Part shown: positions 1-6,369 of the stretch, in pieces
How the letters are laid out: each line of letters begins with the position of its first letter
Numbering within the stretch: the first letter of the stretch is position 1
Assembly (NCBI GenBank): GCA_019308625.1
Contig: JAFDHU010000068.1
Coordinates: 1 to 8,608, forward strand
Source: Deltaproteobacteria bacterium
GTDB lineage: Bacteria; Desulfobacterota; Desulfobaccia; Desulfobaccales; 0-14-0-80-60-11
DNA: 8,608 nucleotides
Reading direction: 5' to 3'
The notes under the pieces: model-generated
The model's database searches: none
Told to the model about the DNA's origin: nothing
The model's input: the letters and a program-made list of their open reading frames with translations, nothing else
Position numbers and translations under genes: made by a program

Positions 1-1
1 G

Positions 2-445
2 CGGGCGGCCCAGGTTTTGGGAGTGGAGATCGACGAGGAGGGCGCCTGGGAAATCGCCCGGCGCTCCCGGGGCACACCCCGCATCGCCAACCGGCTGTTG
101 AAAAGGGTGCGGGACTACGCCCAAGTGCACGGCGACGGCCGCATCACCCGGGAGCTGGCCGACGCCGGCCTGACCCTGCTGGAAATTGACCACCTGGGCC
201 TGGACCGCATGGATCGCCAGATTCTGCTCACCATCCTGGAAAAGTATGACGGCGGACCGGTGGGCCTGGACACCCTGTCGGCCACCCTTTGCGAGGAACG
301 GGACACCCTGGAGGACGTGTACGAGCCCTTCCTGATTCAGGCAGGCTTCCTGCAGCGCACCCCCCGGGGCCGGGTGGTGACCAGCCGGACCCTGGAATAT
401 TTCGGCAAAACCGCCCGCGGGGCCCCGCAACCGCCCCTGTTTTGA
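2..445 (+). CDS. ruvB: Holliday junction branch-migration helicase RuvB, C-terminal part (5' end outside window)
   Basis: This is the 3' end of ruvB. The reading frame is open from base 2 and runs to TGA at 443-445, so the true start lies upstream. RuvB is the hexameric AAA+ motor that, with RuvA, drives branch migration of Holliday junctions for RuvC to cut. The visible part covers the small AAA+ lid domain and the C-terminal winged-helix DNA-binding domain. Family signatures seen are RGTPRIANRLL (carrying the sensor-2 arginine), GGPVGLDTLSA, EERDTLEDVYEPFLIQ and GFLQRTPRGR. It closely parallels the C-terminus of E. coli RuvB. The Walker A and B motifs would be upstream of the window. A TTG at 17 could be misread as a start, but homology continues through it. 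It is followed by a small ORF and a radical SAM gene on the same strand, probably in one transcript. Confidence 0.97.
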   Translation, partial: RAAQVLGVEIDEEGAWEIARRSRGTPRIANRLLKRVRDYAQVHGDGRITRELADAGLTLLEIDHLGLDRMDRQILLTILEKYDGGPVGLDTLSATLCEERDTLEDVYEPFLIQAGFLQRTPRGRVVTSRTLEYFGKTARGAPQPPLF

Positions 446-475
446 ATTGAACCTGGAAGCCGTCGCCTTCGGCCC

Positions 476-483
476 AAGGAAGG
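476..483 (+). promoter_or_regulatory. Strong Shine-Dalgarno sequence before the small ORF at 487
   Basis: AAGGAAGG lies 3 bases upstream of the ATG at 487; the AAGGA core is 6 bases away. It is better than any ribosome binding site I see for the radical SAM ATG at 584, which suggests ribosomes load here. Confidence 0.55.
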
Positions 484-486
484 TGC

Positions 487-579
487 ATGGCTTATTTGGA
501 ACCTGACTCCGCCCGACTCAAAGAGGAACTCGCTCGGCAAAGGCCTCAGAACGACAATACACCAGCTTCATGTCCCTAG
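487..579 (+). CDS. Possible 30-residue small ORF between ruvB and the radical SAM gene
   Basis: ATG at 487 opens a 30-codon frame ending in TAG at 577-579. It starts MAYLEPDSARLKEELARQRP and ends NDNTPASCP. I do not recognise it. The first 20 residues are charged and could form a helix. The tail is low in hydrophobic residues, and there is no signal peptide or membrane segment. The start has a strong ribosome binding site and the stop lies only 4 bases before the radical SAM ATG at 584. It could therefore be a leader that couples translation of the next gene, or the remnant of the N-terminus of a decayed gene. It may also be non-coding: the evidence is only the ribosome binding site and the spacing. 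The ruvB frame (frame 2) also stays open across this gap, but without a usable start. Confidence 0.35.
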   Translation: MAYLEPDSARLKEELARQRPQNDNTPASCP

Positions 580-583
580 GAAT

Positions 584-1628
584 ATGACCCCAACCGCTAC
601 CTGCAAGCTATGCGGCCGCCAGCCAGAGGTCTTCTCTCCCCGTCTGGGTTACTGCGCGGACTGCATCCGCTCCCACTTTGACCAGGTCTGGCCGGAGATT
701 GAGGCCTATCATCACCAGAGCCGGCAGGCCTTCGGCCTTCCCCTCAGGCCCCCTCAGGATCCAGAGGGCAAGGTCTGCACCTTATGCTTCCATGCCTGCC
801 GCATCCCTGAGGGCGGGGTGGGCTTCTGCGGGGCCCGGCGGGTATCCGGGGGGCGGCTGAAGGGCGGCAATCCCGCCGGGGCCGGGGTCAGCTTTTATTA
901 CGACCCCCTGCCCACCAACTGCGTGGCCGACTGGTTCTGTCCCGGGGGCACCGGCCGGGGCTACCCCAAGTACGCCTATGCCGCCGGTCCGGAACGGGGC
1001 TACGTCAATCTGGCCGTGTTTTACCACGCCTGCAACTTCAACTGTCTCTTCTGCCAGAACTGGACCTTCAAACGGCGGACCTTTGCCGGGGATAGGCTTT
1101 CTGCGGCGGAGCTGGCCCAAGCGGCCCATGCCCGCACCGCCTGCATCTGCTATTTCGGGGGCGATCCCACGCCCCAGTTGCCCCACGCCCTGGCCACCTC
1201 CCGGCTGGCCCTGGAGGCGGCCCGCCAAGCCGGGCGCAAGCTGCGCATCTGCTGGGAGACCAACGGGGCCATGCAAGGCCTTCAGCGAGGAGATTCACCT
1301 GGCCTTGTGCGGGGTGTCCAACAGCCAGACCCTGAAAAACTTCGCCCAACTGGCGGCCCATGTCCAGGAGCGGCCGGAGGTGCCGGTGCTCACCGCCAGC
1401 ACCCTGATGGTGCCGGGATATGTGGATTTGGAGGAAATCCACGGCCTGGCCCGGTTCATCGCCACCCTGAATCCAGAGATTCCTTACAGCCTCCTGGCTT
1501 TTTACCCGCAATTTTATCTGTCCGACCTGCCGGTCACCTCCCGGGACTTTGCCCTGGCGGCCCGCCGGGTGGCTCAGGAGGCGGGGGTCAAACACGTCAA
1601 TATCGGCAACCTGCATCTGCTGCAGTGA
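584..1628 (+). pseudogene. PflA-like radical SAM protein, disrupted by an internal deletion and frameshift
   Basis: The 5' part (frame from ATG 584) has an N-terminal Cys-rich zinc-ribbon-like segment (CKLCG...CADC), a second Cys motif CTLCFHACRIPEGGVGFCG like that of AmmeMemoRadiSam/PflA-type activases, and the radical SAM cluster motif CNFNCLFC (CxxxCxxC). It continues through YFGGDPTPQLPHAL and CWETNGAM. After codon 230 (1271-1273) homology jumps to another frame, where KAFSEEIHLALCGVSN, TLMVPGYVDLEEI, IPYSLLAFYPQFYLSDLP and VNIGNLHLLQ continue to TGA at 1626-1628. Relatives carry about 25 more residues at the junction, ending in a K-F-D-L-K-A motif, of which only KA survives here. A deletion of roughly 70-80 bases, not a multiple of three, explains both the gap and the frame change. 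As read, the product would keep the native sequence to residue 230 and then run about 167 wrong residues to 1777, into the convergent rimI. No strong ribosome binding site fits ATG 584 (AGGA is only 2 bases away). The substrate is unknown. Confidence 0.85.
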
Positions 1629-1712
1629 AACCCAGCCGGGCGGAATGGCCAGAGGTGAAGAATTCCGAGTGGCGGCTGTCCAGCCTGGTGTGCGGGGGGC
1701 TTAGCCCACTTC

Positions 1713-1732
1713 AAAAACCGGCCTCGTCCGGT
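1713..1732 (-). terminator. Probable intrinsic terminator of the leftward operon
   Basis: Read on the minus strand, ACCGG - ACGAGG - CCGGT forms a 5-bp stem with a 6-base loop, running directly into TTTT. It begins 11 bases past the rimI stop codon, which is where the last gene of the minus-strand operon should terminate. The stem is short, so efficiency is uncertain. No matching T-tract follows it on the plus strand, so it does not serve the radical SAM gene. Confidence 0.55.
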
Positions 1733-1743
1733 CGGATTCCTGC

Positions 1744-2223
1744 CTACCCCTCACCGTGCTCGGCTTCCTCCCAGTAATAGGCCATAAGCAGGGCGTCTTC
1801 CTGGTTGTCGGAGTAATAGCGGGGACGTATCCCCACCTTTTGGAATCCGAAGGCTTCATACAGGGCCTGGGCCACTTCGTTGGAAACCCTGACCTCAAGA
1901 ATGGCCGTTTTGGCGCCCGCGGCCCGGGCCCGATCCAGGGCCTCCCGCAGCAGGGCCTTGGCCAGGCCCTGCCGGCGGTGGCGGGGATGCACCGCCAGGT
2001 TCATGATGTGCATTTCCTCCCCTATCAGCCAGTAAATGAGGTAGCCGCAGGTCTCCCAGGGGCGGGGGGGAGGCGGCCCGGCCACCAGGGTGGTGCTGTT
2101 GGGGTTGCCCAGCTCCGAAAGGAAACACCAGAGGGACCAGGGGACAGGGAAGGACAGGCGTTCAATGTCCCAAATGGACTTCACATCCGTCAGTCGGGCC
2201 TGACGGATGAGCCAGCCGGTCAT
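1744..2223 (-). CDS. rimI: GNAT acetyltransferase, ribosomal-protein-alanine N-acetyltransferase type (RimI)
   Basis: This is a 159-residue single-domain GNAT protein. RimI transfers acetyl from acetyl-CoA to the N-terminal alanine of ribosomal protein S18 in the cytoplasm; in many bacteria the exact target is not tested. The acetyl-CoA-binding motif is seen at residues 76-92 (LAVHPRHRRQGLAKALL, matching R/QxxGxA). The RimI-type signature LEVRVSNEVAQALYEAFGF lies at 109-127, containing the Glu and Tyr (E110, Y122) that match the catalytic positions of RimI. The N-terminus, IRQARLTDVKSIWDIERLSF, is also typical. The length matches the family (about 150). A proline-rich insert (GPPPPRPWE, about 49-57) sits in a surface loop. 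The ATG overlaps the EIIA(Man) stop by 4 bases (ATGA), so translation is coupled. It is the last gene before the terminator at 1713-1732. Assignment to RimI rather than another GNAT rests on the signature, not context. Confidence 0.85.
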   Translation of the reverse strand: MTGWLIRQARLTDVKSIWDIERLSFPVPWSLWCFLSELGNPNSTTLVAGPPPPRPWETCGYLIYWLIGEEMHIMNLAVHPRHRRQGLAKALLREALDRARAAGAKTAILEVRVSNEVAQALYEAFGFQKVGIRPRYYSDNQEDALLMAYYWEEAEHGEG

Positions 2224-2621
2224 TTCTGATTAAGGACCTCACCGGCTACGGTGATGCCGGATTGCCCGGACTCCTTCAGGGCCCGGGCGATCTCCGCCAG
2301 GCTGTGGCCCTGGCGCACGTTGGCCAGTTTCAGGAGCATGGGCAGGTTGACGCCGGTCACCACCTCCACCTGGCCTTCCTCCAGGAAGGACAAACTAAGG
2401 TTGGACGGGGTGCCGCCCAGCATGTCTGTGAGGATCAGGACACCGTCGCCGTTGTTCAACTGGGTAATGGCAGTGTTGATTTGCTGCAGCAGGGTCTCCG
2501 GAGACGCCACGGGGTCCAGGGACAGGGCCTGGATGCCCTCCTGGTGCCCCATAATCAGGTTGAAGGCCGAAAGAAAGGCTTCCGCCAAATCCTTGTGCGT
2601 CACCAACAAGACTCCCACCAT
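2220..2621 (-). CDS. Mannose-family PTS EIIA domain protein (standalone)
   Basis: This is a 133-residue single-domain EIIA of the mannose (PTS_IIA, EIIA-Man) family. These cytoplasmic proteins accept phosphate from HPr on a conserved histidine. That histidine is H9 in VGVLLVTHKDLAEAF. D66 and the loop TDMLGGTPSN (65-74) and GVNLPML (90-96) complete the active-site pattern. There is no EIIB domain fused, as there would be in E. coli ManX, and no IIB, IIC or IID gene in the window. A sugar-transport role is therefore not supported locally, and a regulatory role alongside ptsN and rapZ is the likelier inference. An AGGAG ribosome binding site overlaps the rapZ stop codon (TAGGAGA, about 2630-2635) 8 bases before the ATG, and the 3' end overlaps rimI by 4 bases. 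The gene is therefore tightly embedded in the operon. Confidence 0.92.
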   Translation of the reverse strand: MVGVLLVTHKDLAEAFLSAFNLIMGHQEGIQALSLDPVASPETLLQQINTAITQLNNGDGVLILTDMLGGTPSNLSLSFLEEGQVEVVTGVNLPMLLKLANVRQGHSLAEIARALKESGQSGITVAGEVLNQK

Positions 2622-2632
2622 GCGTGCATCTC

Positions 2633-3559
2633 CTATATTTCCCCTATTTCAGTCAGATCACGATGACTCAAAGTAAATGGCAAATTTCGCCGGGAAAGGT
2701 GTTCCCCCAGATGGTTGGCGATGACCACCGAGCGGTGCTGGCCGCCGGTGCAGCCGATGGCGATGTTCAGGTGAGTTTTACCTTCCTTTTGGTAAAGGGG
2801 CAAGAGGAAATCCAGAAAATCTAAAAGATGGGTGACAAAAGCCTGGGTCTCCTCCTGGCTCAGAACGAACTCCCGAACCCGCGGCTCGTTGCCGGTCAAG
2901 GGTCGCAGTTCGTCCACAAAATAAGGGTTGGGAAGAAAGCGCACATCAATCACCAGGTCGGCCTCCGGCGGAATCCCGTTCTTGTAGGCAAAGGAGGTGA
3001 GGTGTAGCACCATGCGCTGCTCGGGGGAGAGGTCGGTGTACTCGGCGATGATGAGCTTGCGCAGTTGGTGAGGATTGTAGGAAGAGGTGTCAATGATCCG
3101 ATGGGCCAACTGCCGGAGGCCTGCCAGGGATTCCCGCTCCTGGCGCAGGGCCCGGGATATGCTTTTGCGGTCGGCCAGCGGGTGCTGCCGCCGCGTCTGG
3201 CTGAACCGGCGGAGCAGCACGCCCTCCTCAGCTTCCAGAAATAGGAGGTGGAGATGATAACCCTGGCGCTGGAGGCGGTCAAAAACCTGGGCGTAGTTCT
3301 GCAAAAATCCTTCGGTGCGGACATCCATCACCAGGGCGATGTTGCGGCGATCCTCCCGGGATTTGGACACCTCCTGCAGAAAAGGGGCCAGCAGACTTAA
3401 GGGCAGATTGTCAATGCAGAAATAGCCTACGTCCTCCAGGGCCCGCAGCACGGTGCTCTTGCCGGAGCCGGACAGACCGGTGATAACCAGCACCGCAATA
3501 GGCAGCCGGGGGACCTTCCCCGGCGAGCGGCGAAGTGAGGCATTCCTGGTTGACTTCAT
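2633..3559 (-). CDS. rapZ: RapZ / YvcJ family P-loop nucleotide-binding protein
   Basis: This is a 308-residue RapZ family protein (YhbJ/YvcJ). The N-terminal P-loop ATPase domain has Walker A GLSGSGKS at 28-35, followed by ALEDVGYFCIDNLP. The C-terminal domain has VIDVRFLPNPYFVDELRPLTG and GCTGGQHRSVVIA (269-281), the RapZ hallmark. In E. coli RapZ binds the sRNAs GlmZ/GlmY and RNase E to control glucosamine-6-phosphate synthase. Outside enterobacteria those sRNAs are not known, so the role here is less certain, although the link to PTS components is typical. The protein is about 20 residues longer at the N-terminus than E. coli RapZ. No Shine-Dalgarno sequence is visible before ATG 3559, so the start is uncertain: no other ATG lies in frame before the P-loop, only a GTG and a CTG. 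In related operons hprK lies just upstream, but here it is missing. Confidence 0.93.
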   Translation of the reverse strand: MKSTRNASLRRSPGKVPRLPIAVLVITGLSGSGKSTVLRALEDVGYFCIDNLPLSLLAPFLQEVSKSREDRRNIALVMDVRTEGFLQNYAQVFDRLQRQGYHLHLLFLEAEEGVLLRRFSQTRRQHPLADRKSISRALRQERESLAGLRQLAHRIIDTSSYNPHQLRKLIIAEYTDLSPEQRMVLHLTSFAYKNGIPPEADLVIDVRFLPNPYFVDELRPLTGNEPRVREFVLSQEETQAFVTHLLDFLDFLLPLYQKEGKTHLNIAIGCTGGQHRSVVIANHLGEHLSRRNLPFTLSHRDLTEIGEI

Positions 3560-3644
3560 GCCGATGACAGGCAGGCTGAACGGACAGGGTGTGGCGCCCT
3601 GGGAAAATGGAGAAGCTGCCCTGCCCCCCTTTTGCTGGTCTCTT

Positions 3645-3689
3645 CCCGGCCCCGCTGCCCCTGCTCTATCCCGGGGCCCCGGGGCCGGG
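3645..3689. repeat. GC-rich inverted repeat in the ptsN-rapZ intergenic gap
   Basis: The arms CCCGGCCCC (3645-3653) and GGGGCCGGG (3681-3689) are perfect 9-base inverted repeats separated by 27 bases. The right half also contains the 14-base perfect palindrome CCCGGGGCCCCGGG (3670-3683). On the leftward transcript this would fold strongly between ptsN and rapZ. No T-tract follows on either strand, so it is not a standard intrinsic terminator. It could stabilise or process the mRNA, or reduce read-through. The rest of the gap (3560-3694) shows a weaker CAGGG/CCCTG hairpin (3585-3601) and no recognisable coding remnant. Confidence 0.6.
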
Positions 3690-3694
3690 CAGTC

Positions 3695-4156
3695 TCAGAA
3701 TTCCGCATCCCTCTCGGCCAGCAACCGGTAAATCTCGTCCGCGGAGGCAGCTTGCATCAGGCTTTCGCGAAAGGACTGGCTCATGAGCATGCGGGAAATC
3801 TTGGCCAGGGCCTTCAGATGCAGCCCGGCCGAATTCACTGGGGCCAGCAGCAGGAAGAAGAGGTGCGTGGGCTTGCCGTCCATGGAGTCAAAGTCGACAC
3901 CTTTGAGGCTGCGTCCAAAGGCCAGCCGGAGCTGGGAGAGATTGGACAGTTTGCCGTGAGGGATAGCCACGTTGTCGCCGATACCGGTGCTGCCCAGGCG
4001 TTCCCGGTCCAGCAGCACCTCCACCACGGTTTCCAGGTTGAGGCCGTCCGGACCCGGCACCAGGGTGGACGCCAGTTCCTCCAGCACTTCTTTCTTCGTG
4101 GTGGCTTTGAGATCGGCCACAATACAGTTCGGGTCCAGTAAGTCAAGAATCTTCAT
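3695..4156 (-). CDS. ptsN: Nitrogen-regulatory PTS EIIA protein (EIIA-Ntr, PtsN)
   Basis: This is a 153-residue single-domain EIIA of the fructose/nitrogen-regulatory family. It is a phosphocarrier that signals nitrogen, potassium or carbon status by phosphorylation rather than moving sugar. The phospho-accepting histidine is H67 in the conserved block GSTGIGDNVAIPHGKL (55-70). MDGKPTHLFFLLLAP and ALAKISRMLMS are further family features, and the length fits PtsN (about 150-163). It starts 8 bases after the hpf stop with no clear Shine-Dalgarno sequence, so translation is probably coupled to hpf. The neighbourhood rpoN-hpf-ptsN is the classical one for PtsN. Its phosphate donors (EI-Ntr, HPr/NPr) are not in the window. 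Assignment to PtsN rather than a sugar EIIA-Fru comes from context and the absence of fused domains. Confidence 0.93.
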   Translation of the reverse strand: MKILDLLDPNCIVADLKATTKKEVLEELASTLVPGPDGLNLETVVEVLLDRERLGSTGIGDNVAIPHGKLSNLSQLRLAFGRSLKGVDFDSMDGKPTHLFFLLLAPVNSAGLHLKALAKISRMLMSQSFRESLMQAASADEIYRLLAERDAEF

Positions 4157-4164
4157 GACGGAAA

Positions 4165-4695
4165 TCAGCCGAGTTCGGGCTCCACCAACAGATAGCTGCC
4201 ATCAGGACGACGGTACAGGACCGACAGCCCACCGCTGGCCACATCGGTGAACACCAGGAGGTCATCGCCGGTGGATTCCAGCAGTTCCAGGGCATCCGGC
4301 AAATCCAGGGGCGCCACCTCCACCCGCTGCCGGCGGACCTGAGGCACAGCCGGAGCCTCTTCGGCTGCTTCAGGGGCAGCCACCACCGCGGCACGGCTCC
4401 GCTCCCCTTTAATCTCCCTCTTTTTCTCCCGCAGTTTGCGCAACTGCTGGTCAATTTTGTCCATCACCAAGTCAATGGCCGCGTACATGTCGGTATTTTC
4501 TTCCCGGCCCTTGATTATCTGCCCGTTGCTGTTGATGGTTACATCGGCCAGGTGACGGAACTTCTCCAGGCCCAGAACCACATGGGCCTCCTGAGGGCCT
4601 TCCAGATAGCGTTTGAACTTCCTTAGGCGCTCCGTCACATAATTTTTCAGAGCCTCGGAGGGCTCCAATTGCCGAAAGGTAACCGAGATCTGCAT
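4165..4695 (-). CDS. hpf: Ribosome hibernation-promoting factor, long form
   Basis: This is a 176-residue long-form HPF (S30AE/YfiA family) that dimerises 70S ribosomes into inactive 100S particles in stress or stationary phase. The N-terminal S30AE domain (about 1-97) shows MQISVTFRQLEPSEALKNYV, a central strand ADVTINSNGQIIKGRE and the long helix MYAAIDLVMDKIDQQLRKL, ending in a basic KLREKKREIKGERSR stretch. An Ala/Glu/Pro-rich linker (about 105-123) leads to the C-terminal dimerisation domain (about 127-173). There DALELLESTGDDLLVFTD and SVLYRRPDGSYLLVEP match the family pattern. A good ribosome binding site, GGAGGA (4700-4705), sits 4 bases before the ATG. It follows rpoN by 40 bases and precedes ptsN by 8, the usual order. 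Expression with sigma-54 is likely. Confidence 0.95.
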   Translation of the reverse strand: MQISVTFRQLEPSEALKNYVTERLRKFKRYLEGPQEAHVVLGLEKFRHLADVTINSNGQIIKGREENTDMYAAIDLVMDKIDQQLRKLREKKREIKGERSRAAVVAAPEAAEEAPAVPQVRRQRVEVAPLDLPDALELLESTGDDLLVFTDVASGGLSVLYRRPDGSYLLVEPELG

Positions 4696-4699
4696 AATT

Positions 4700-4705
4700 T
4701 CCTCC
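4700..4705 (-). promoter_or_regulatory. Ribosome binding site of hpf
   Basis: GGAGGA on the minus strand lies 4 bases before the hpf ATG. It is the best ribosome binding site among the minus-strand genes here and fixes that start. It fits a highly translated hibernation factor. Confidence 0.7.
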
Positions 4706-4735
4706 GTAGTAGCCGTTATCCGAGGTTTGAGAAAG

Positions 4736-6220
4736 CTAAGGGGTGGAGGGACTTACCGATCCTTTCTGACGCAGCCCCGGTCGCTTGCGCTTGCTGGAGG
4801 GCAGCACCCCCAGCATGCCCCGATATTTGGCTACGGTGCGGCGGGCGATGATTATGTCGTCCTGGCGCAGGATATCGGCGATCTCCTGGTCACTCAACGG
4901 ATTCTCCGGATCCTCTGACTGTACGATCTGGCGAATCTTTTCCTTGACACTTTCGGAGGCGATTTGATCCCCCGCGGACAGGTTGATGCCACTGTTAAAA
5001 AAGAATTTCAGATCAAACACCCCCTGGGGGGTGTGCACATATTTGTTGGTGGTCACCCGGCTGATGGTGGATTCGTGCATTTGCACGTCTTCCGCTACCT
5101 GACGCAGGGTCAGGGGCTTCAAGCACGATAAGCCGTGGTCCAGAAAGTCCCGCTGAAACCTGAAGATGCTTTCGGTCACCTTGTACAGGGTCCGCTGCCG
5201 CTGGTTGATGCTGCGGATAAACCACAGGGCGTTGTCCAGATGCCTTTGGATGTATTGTTTGGCGGCTTCAGAAAGCTTCTCGGGATTCCGCATGGCCTCC
5301 AGGTAAAAGCTGTTGATCCGCAGCTTGGGCAGGCCATCATCGTTTAAGGTGATAACGTAATCGTCCTCCACCTTCTCCACGTAGACGTCCGGCTGGATGT
5401 AAGCCGGGTCTTCCGGGTCAAACTGTCTGCCGGGTTTGGGGTCCAGCCGGCAGATGATTTCCACGGCCTGGGCCACTTCCTCCAGGGAAATTCTCAGGTC
5501 CCGGGCAATGGCCTGGTAATTGCGGTTGGCCACATTGGGGAGATGGCGTTCTATCAGGGCCTCCAGCAGCGGCTCCCGGGCGCCCAGGGCGCCTAGCTGC
5601 AACAGCAGGCATTCCTTCAGGTCCCGGGCCGCCACCCCCGGGGGGTCAAAGCCCTGAACCAGGTAGATAACCTTTTCCGCCTGTTCCGGGCTGCAACCCG
5701 CTTCCCGGGCAAGTTCCTCCAGGTCGGCCCGGAGATAACCGTCGTTGTCCAGGTTGCCGATTATCAGGGTGGCGAGGCGCTCTTCCTCCTCCTCCAGGTC
5801 CACCATGCGCAACTGCCATTGGAGGTGGGACTTCAGGCTGGTTTTCTGGGCGTTGAGATTCTCAAAAGGCGGGGTTTCCCGTTCTTCATATTCCTGGAAA
5901 GTGGGGGTGGGCATCTCCTGGGCCTTCAGGAACTTGTCCCAGTCCCATTCCTCTACCGTGGATTTGTTCTCCCCATCCGATTGGGGCTCCTCGGCGGCCT
6001 GTTCCGGGGAAAACGACGGCCACTCTTCTTCTCCCGGGGTTTCCTGGGTTTGGTCTTCAGAGAGCTGCTCTTCCAGAACCGGGTTGGTCTCCAGCGCCTG
6101 ATGAATCTCACCCAACAGCTCCAGGCGGGAGAGCTGCAGCAGCTTGATGGCCTGCTGCAGCTTCTGCGTCATAATGAGCGTCTGGGTGAGCTTCAGACTT
6201 TGCCGGATTTCCAAGGCCAT
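4736..6220 (-). CDS. rpoN: RNA polymerase sigma-54 factor
   Basis: This is a complete 494-residue sigma-54. It directs RNA polymerase to -24/-12 promoters and needs an AAA+ activator to open DNA. The Q/L-rich activator-interacting region I covers 1-50 (LKLTQTLIMTQKLQQAIKLLQL), followed by an acidic region II (about 51-118). The core-binding domain (about 120-330) includes LIIGNLDNDGYL and FDPPGVAARDLKECLLLQL. The helix-turn-helix is at about 372-394 (RQVAEDVQMHESTISRVTTN), and the diagnostic RpoN box ARRTVAKYR is at 459-467. The tail after the box is 27 residues, slightly long and basic. An in-frame TAA 6 bases upstream of ATG 6220 fixes that start, though only a weak AGGG ribosome binding site is present. 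The setting between lptB and hpf is the conserved proteobacterial order. A sigma-70-like promoter at 6370-6399 may drive it. Confidence 0.97.
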   Translation of the reverse strand: MALEIRQSLKLTQTLIMTQKLQQAIKLLQLSRLELLGEIHQALETNPVLEEQLSEDQTQETPGEEEWPSFSPEQAAEEPQSDGENKSTVEEWDWDKFLKAQEMPTPTFQEYEERETPPFENLNAQKTSLKSHLQWQLRMVDLEEEEERLATLIIGNLDNDGYLRADLEELAREAGCSPEQAEKVIYLVQGFDPPGVAARDLKECLLLQLGALGAREPLLEALIERHLPNVANRNYQAIARDLRISLEEVAQAVEIICRLDPKPGRQFDPEDPAYIQPDVYVEKVEDDYVITLNDDGLPKLRINSFYLEAMRNPEKLSEAAKQYIQRHLDNALWFIRSINQRQRTLYKVTESIFRFQRDFLDHGLSCLKPLTLRQVAEDVQMHESTISRVTTNKYVHTPQGVFDLKFFFNSGINLSAGDQIASESVKEKIRQIVQSEDPENPLSDQEIADILRQDDIIIARRTVAKYRGMLGVLPSSKRKRPGLRQKGSVSPSTP

Positions 6221-6369
6221 AGGTGGTTACCCTGTTGCCGCGGGCTGATGGTTCATAAACAGGCCCCCCATGATGGGCTCGACCATCGGGTCGGGGGTGG
6301 CGGAATATTCGAGCGGCCTCTTTTTGCCATTGGGGCAAATTTCATACCACCCCAGCTAAAACCAACTCT
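6221..6369 (-). other. 150-base rpoN leader region with a small hairpin
   Basis: This is the non-coding gap between lptB and rpoN. It contains a perfect 6-bp hairpin, TTTGCC / GGCAAA (6323-6328 and 6334-6339, loop 5), and weaker short stems nearer rpoN (GACC-CGAT-GGTC on the minus strand). No T-tract follows on the minus strand, so it is not a terminator of lptB transcription. It would be the 5' untranslated region of rpoN if the promoter just upstream is real. I see no coding sequence in it. Confidence 0.4.

Noticed and set aside
782..1616. Long minus-strand open frames under the radical SAM gene
   Set aside because: Their translations are Gly/Pro/Arg-rich with no recognisable motif, as expected for antisense of a GC-rich gene with strong third-position bias.
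1277..1777. The continuous frame from the radical SAM ATG to 1777, read as a normal 397-residue protein
   Set aside because: After residue 230 the sequence becomes Gly/Pro-rich and unrelated to the family, while the true C-terminus continues in the next frame to 1628. The tail is a frameshift artefact that also runs into rimI.
2300..2330. Sigma-54 -24/-12-like TGGC...TTGG pattern
   Set aside because: The spacing and the -12 element do not fit the consensus, and it lies inside the EIIA coding sequence.
6108..6338. 76-residue minus-strand frame across the rpoN start
   Set aside because: It begins at a TTG without a ribosome binding site and mostly overlaps rpoN in another frame. The translation has no family features.
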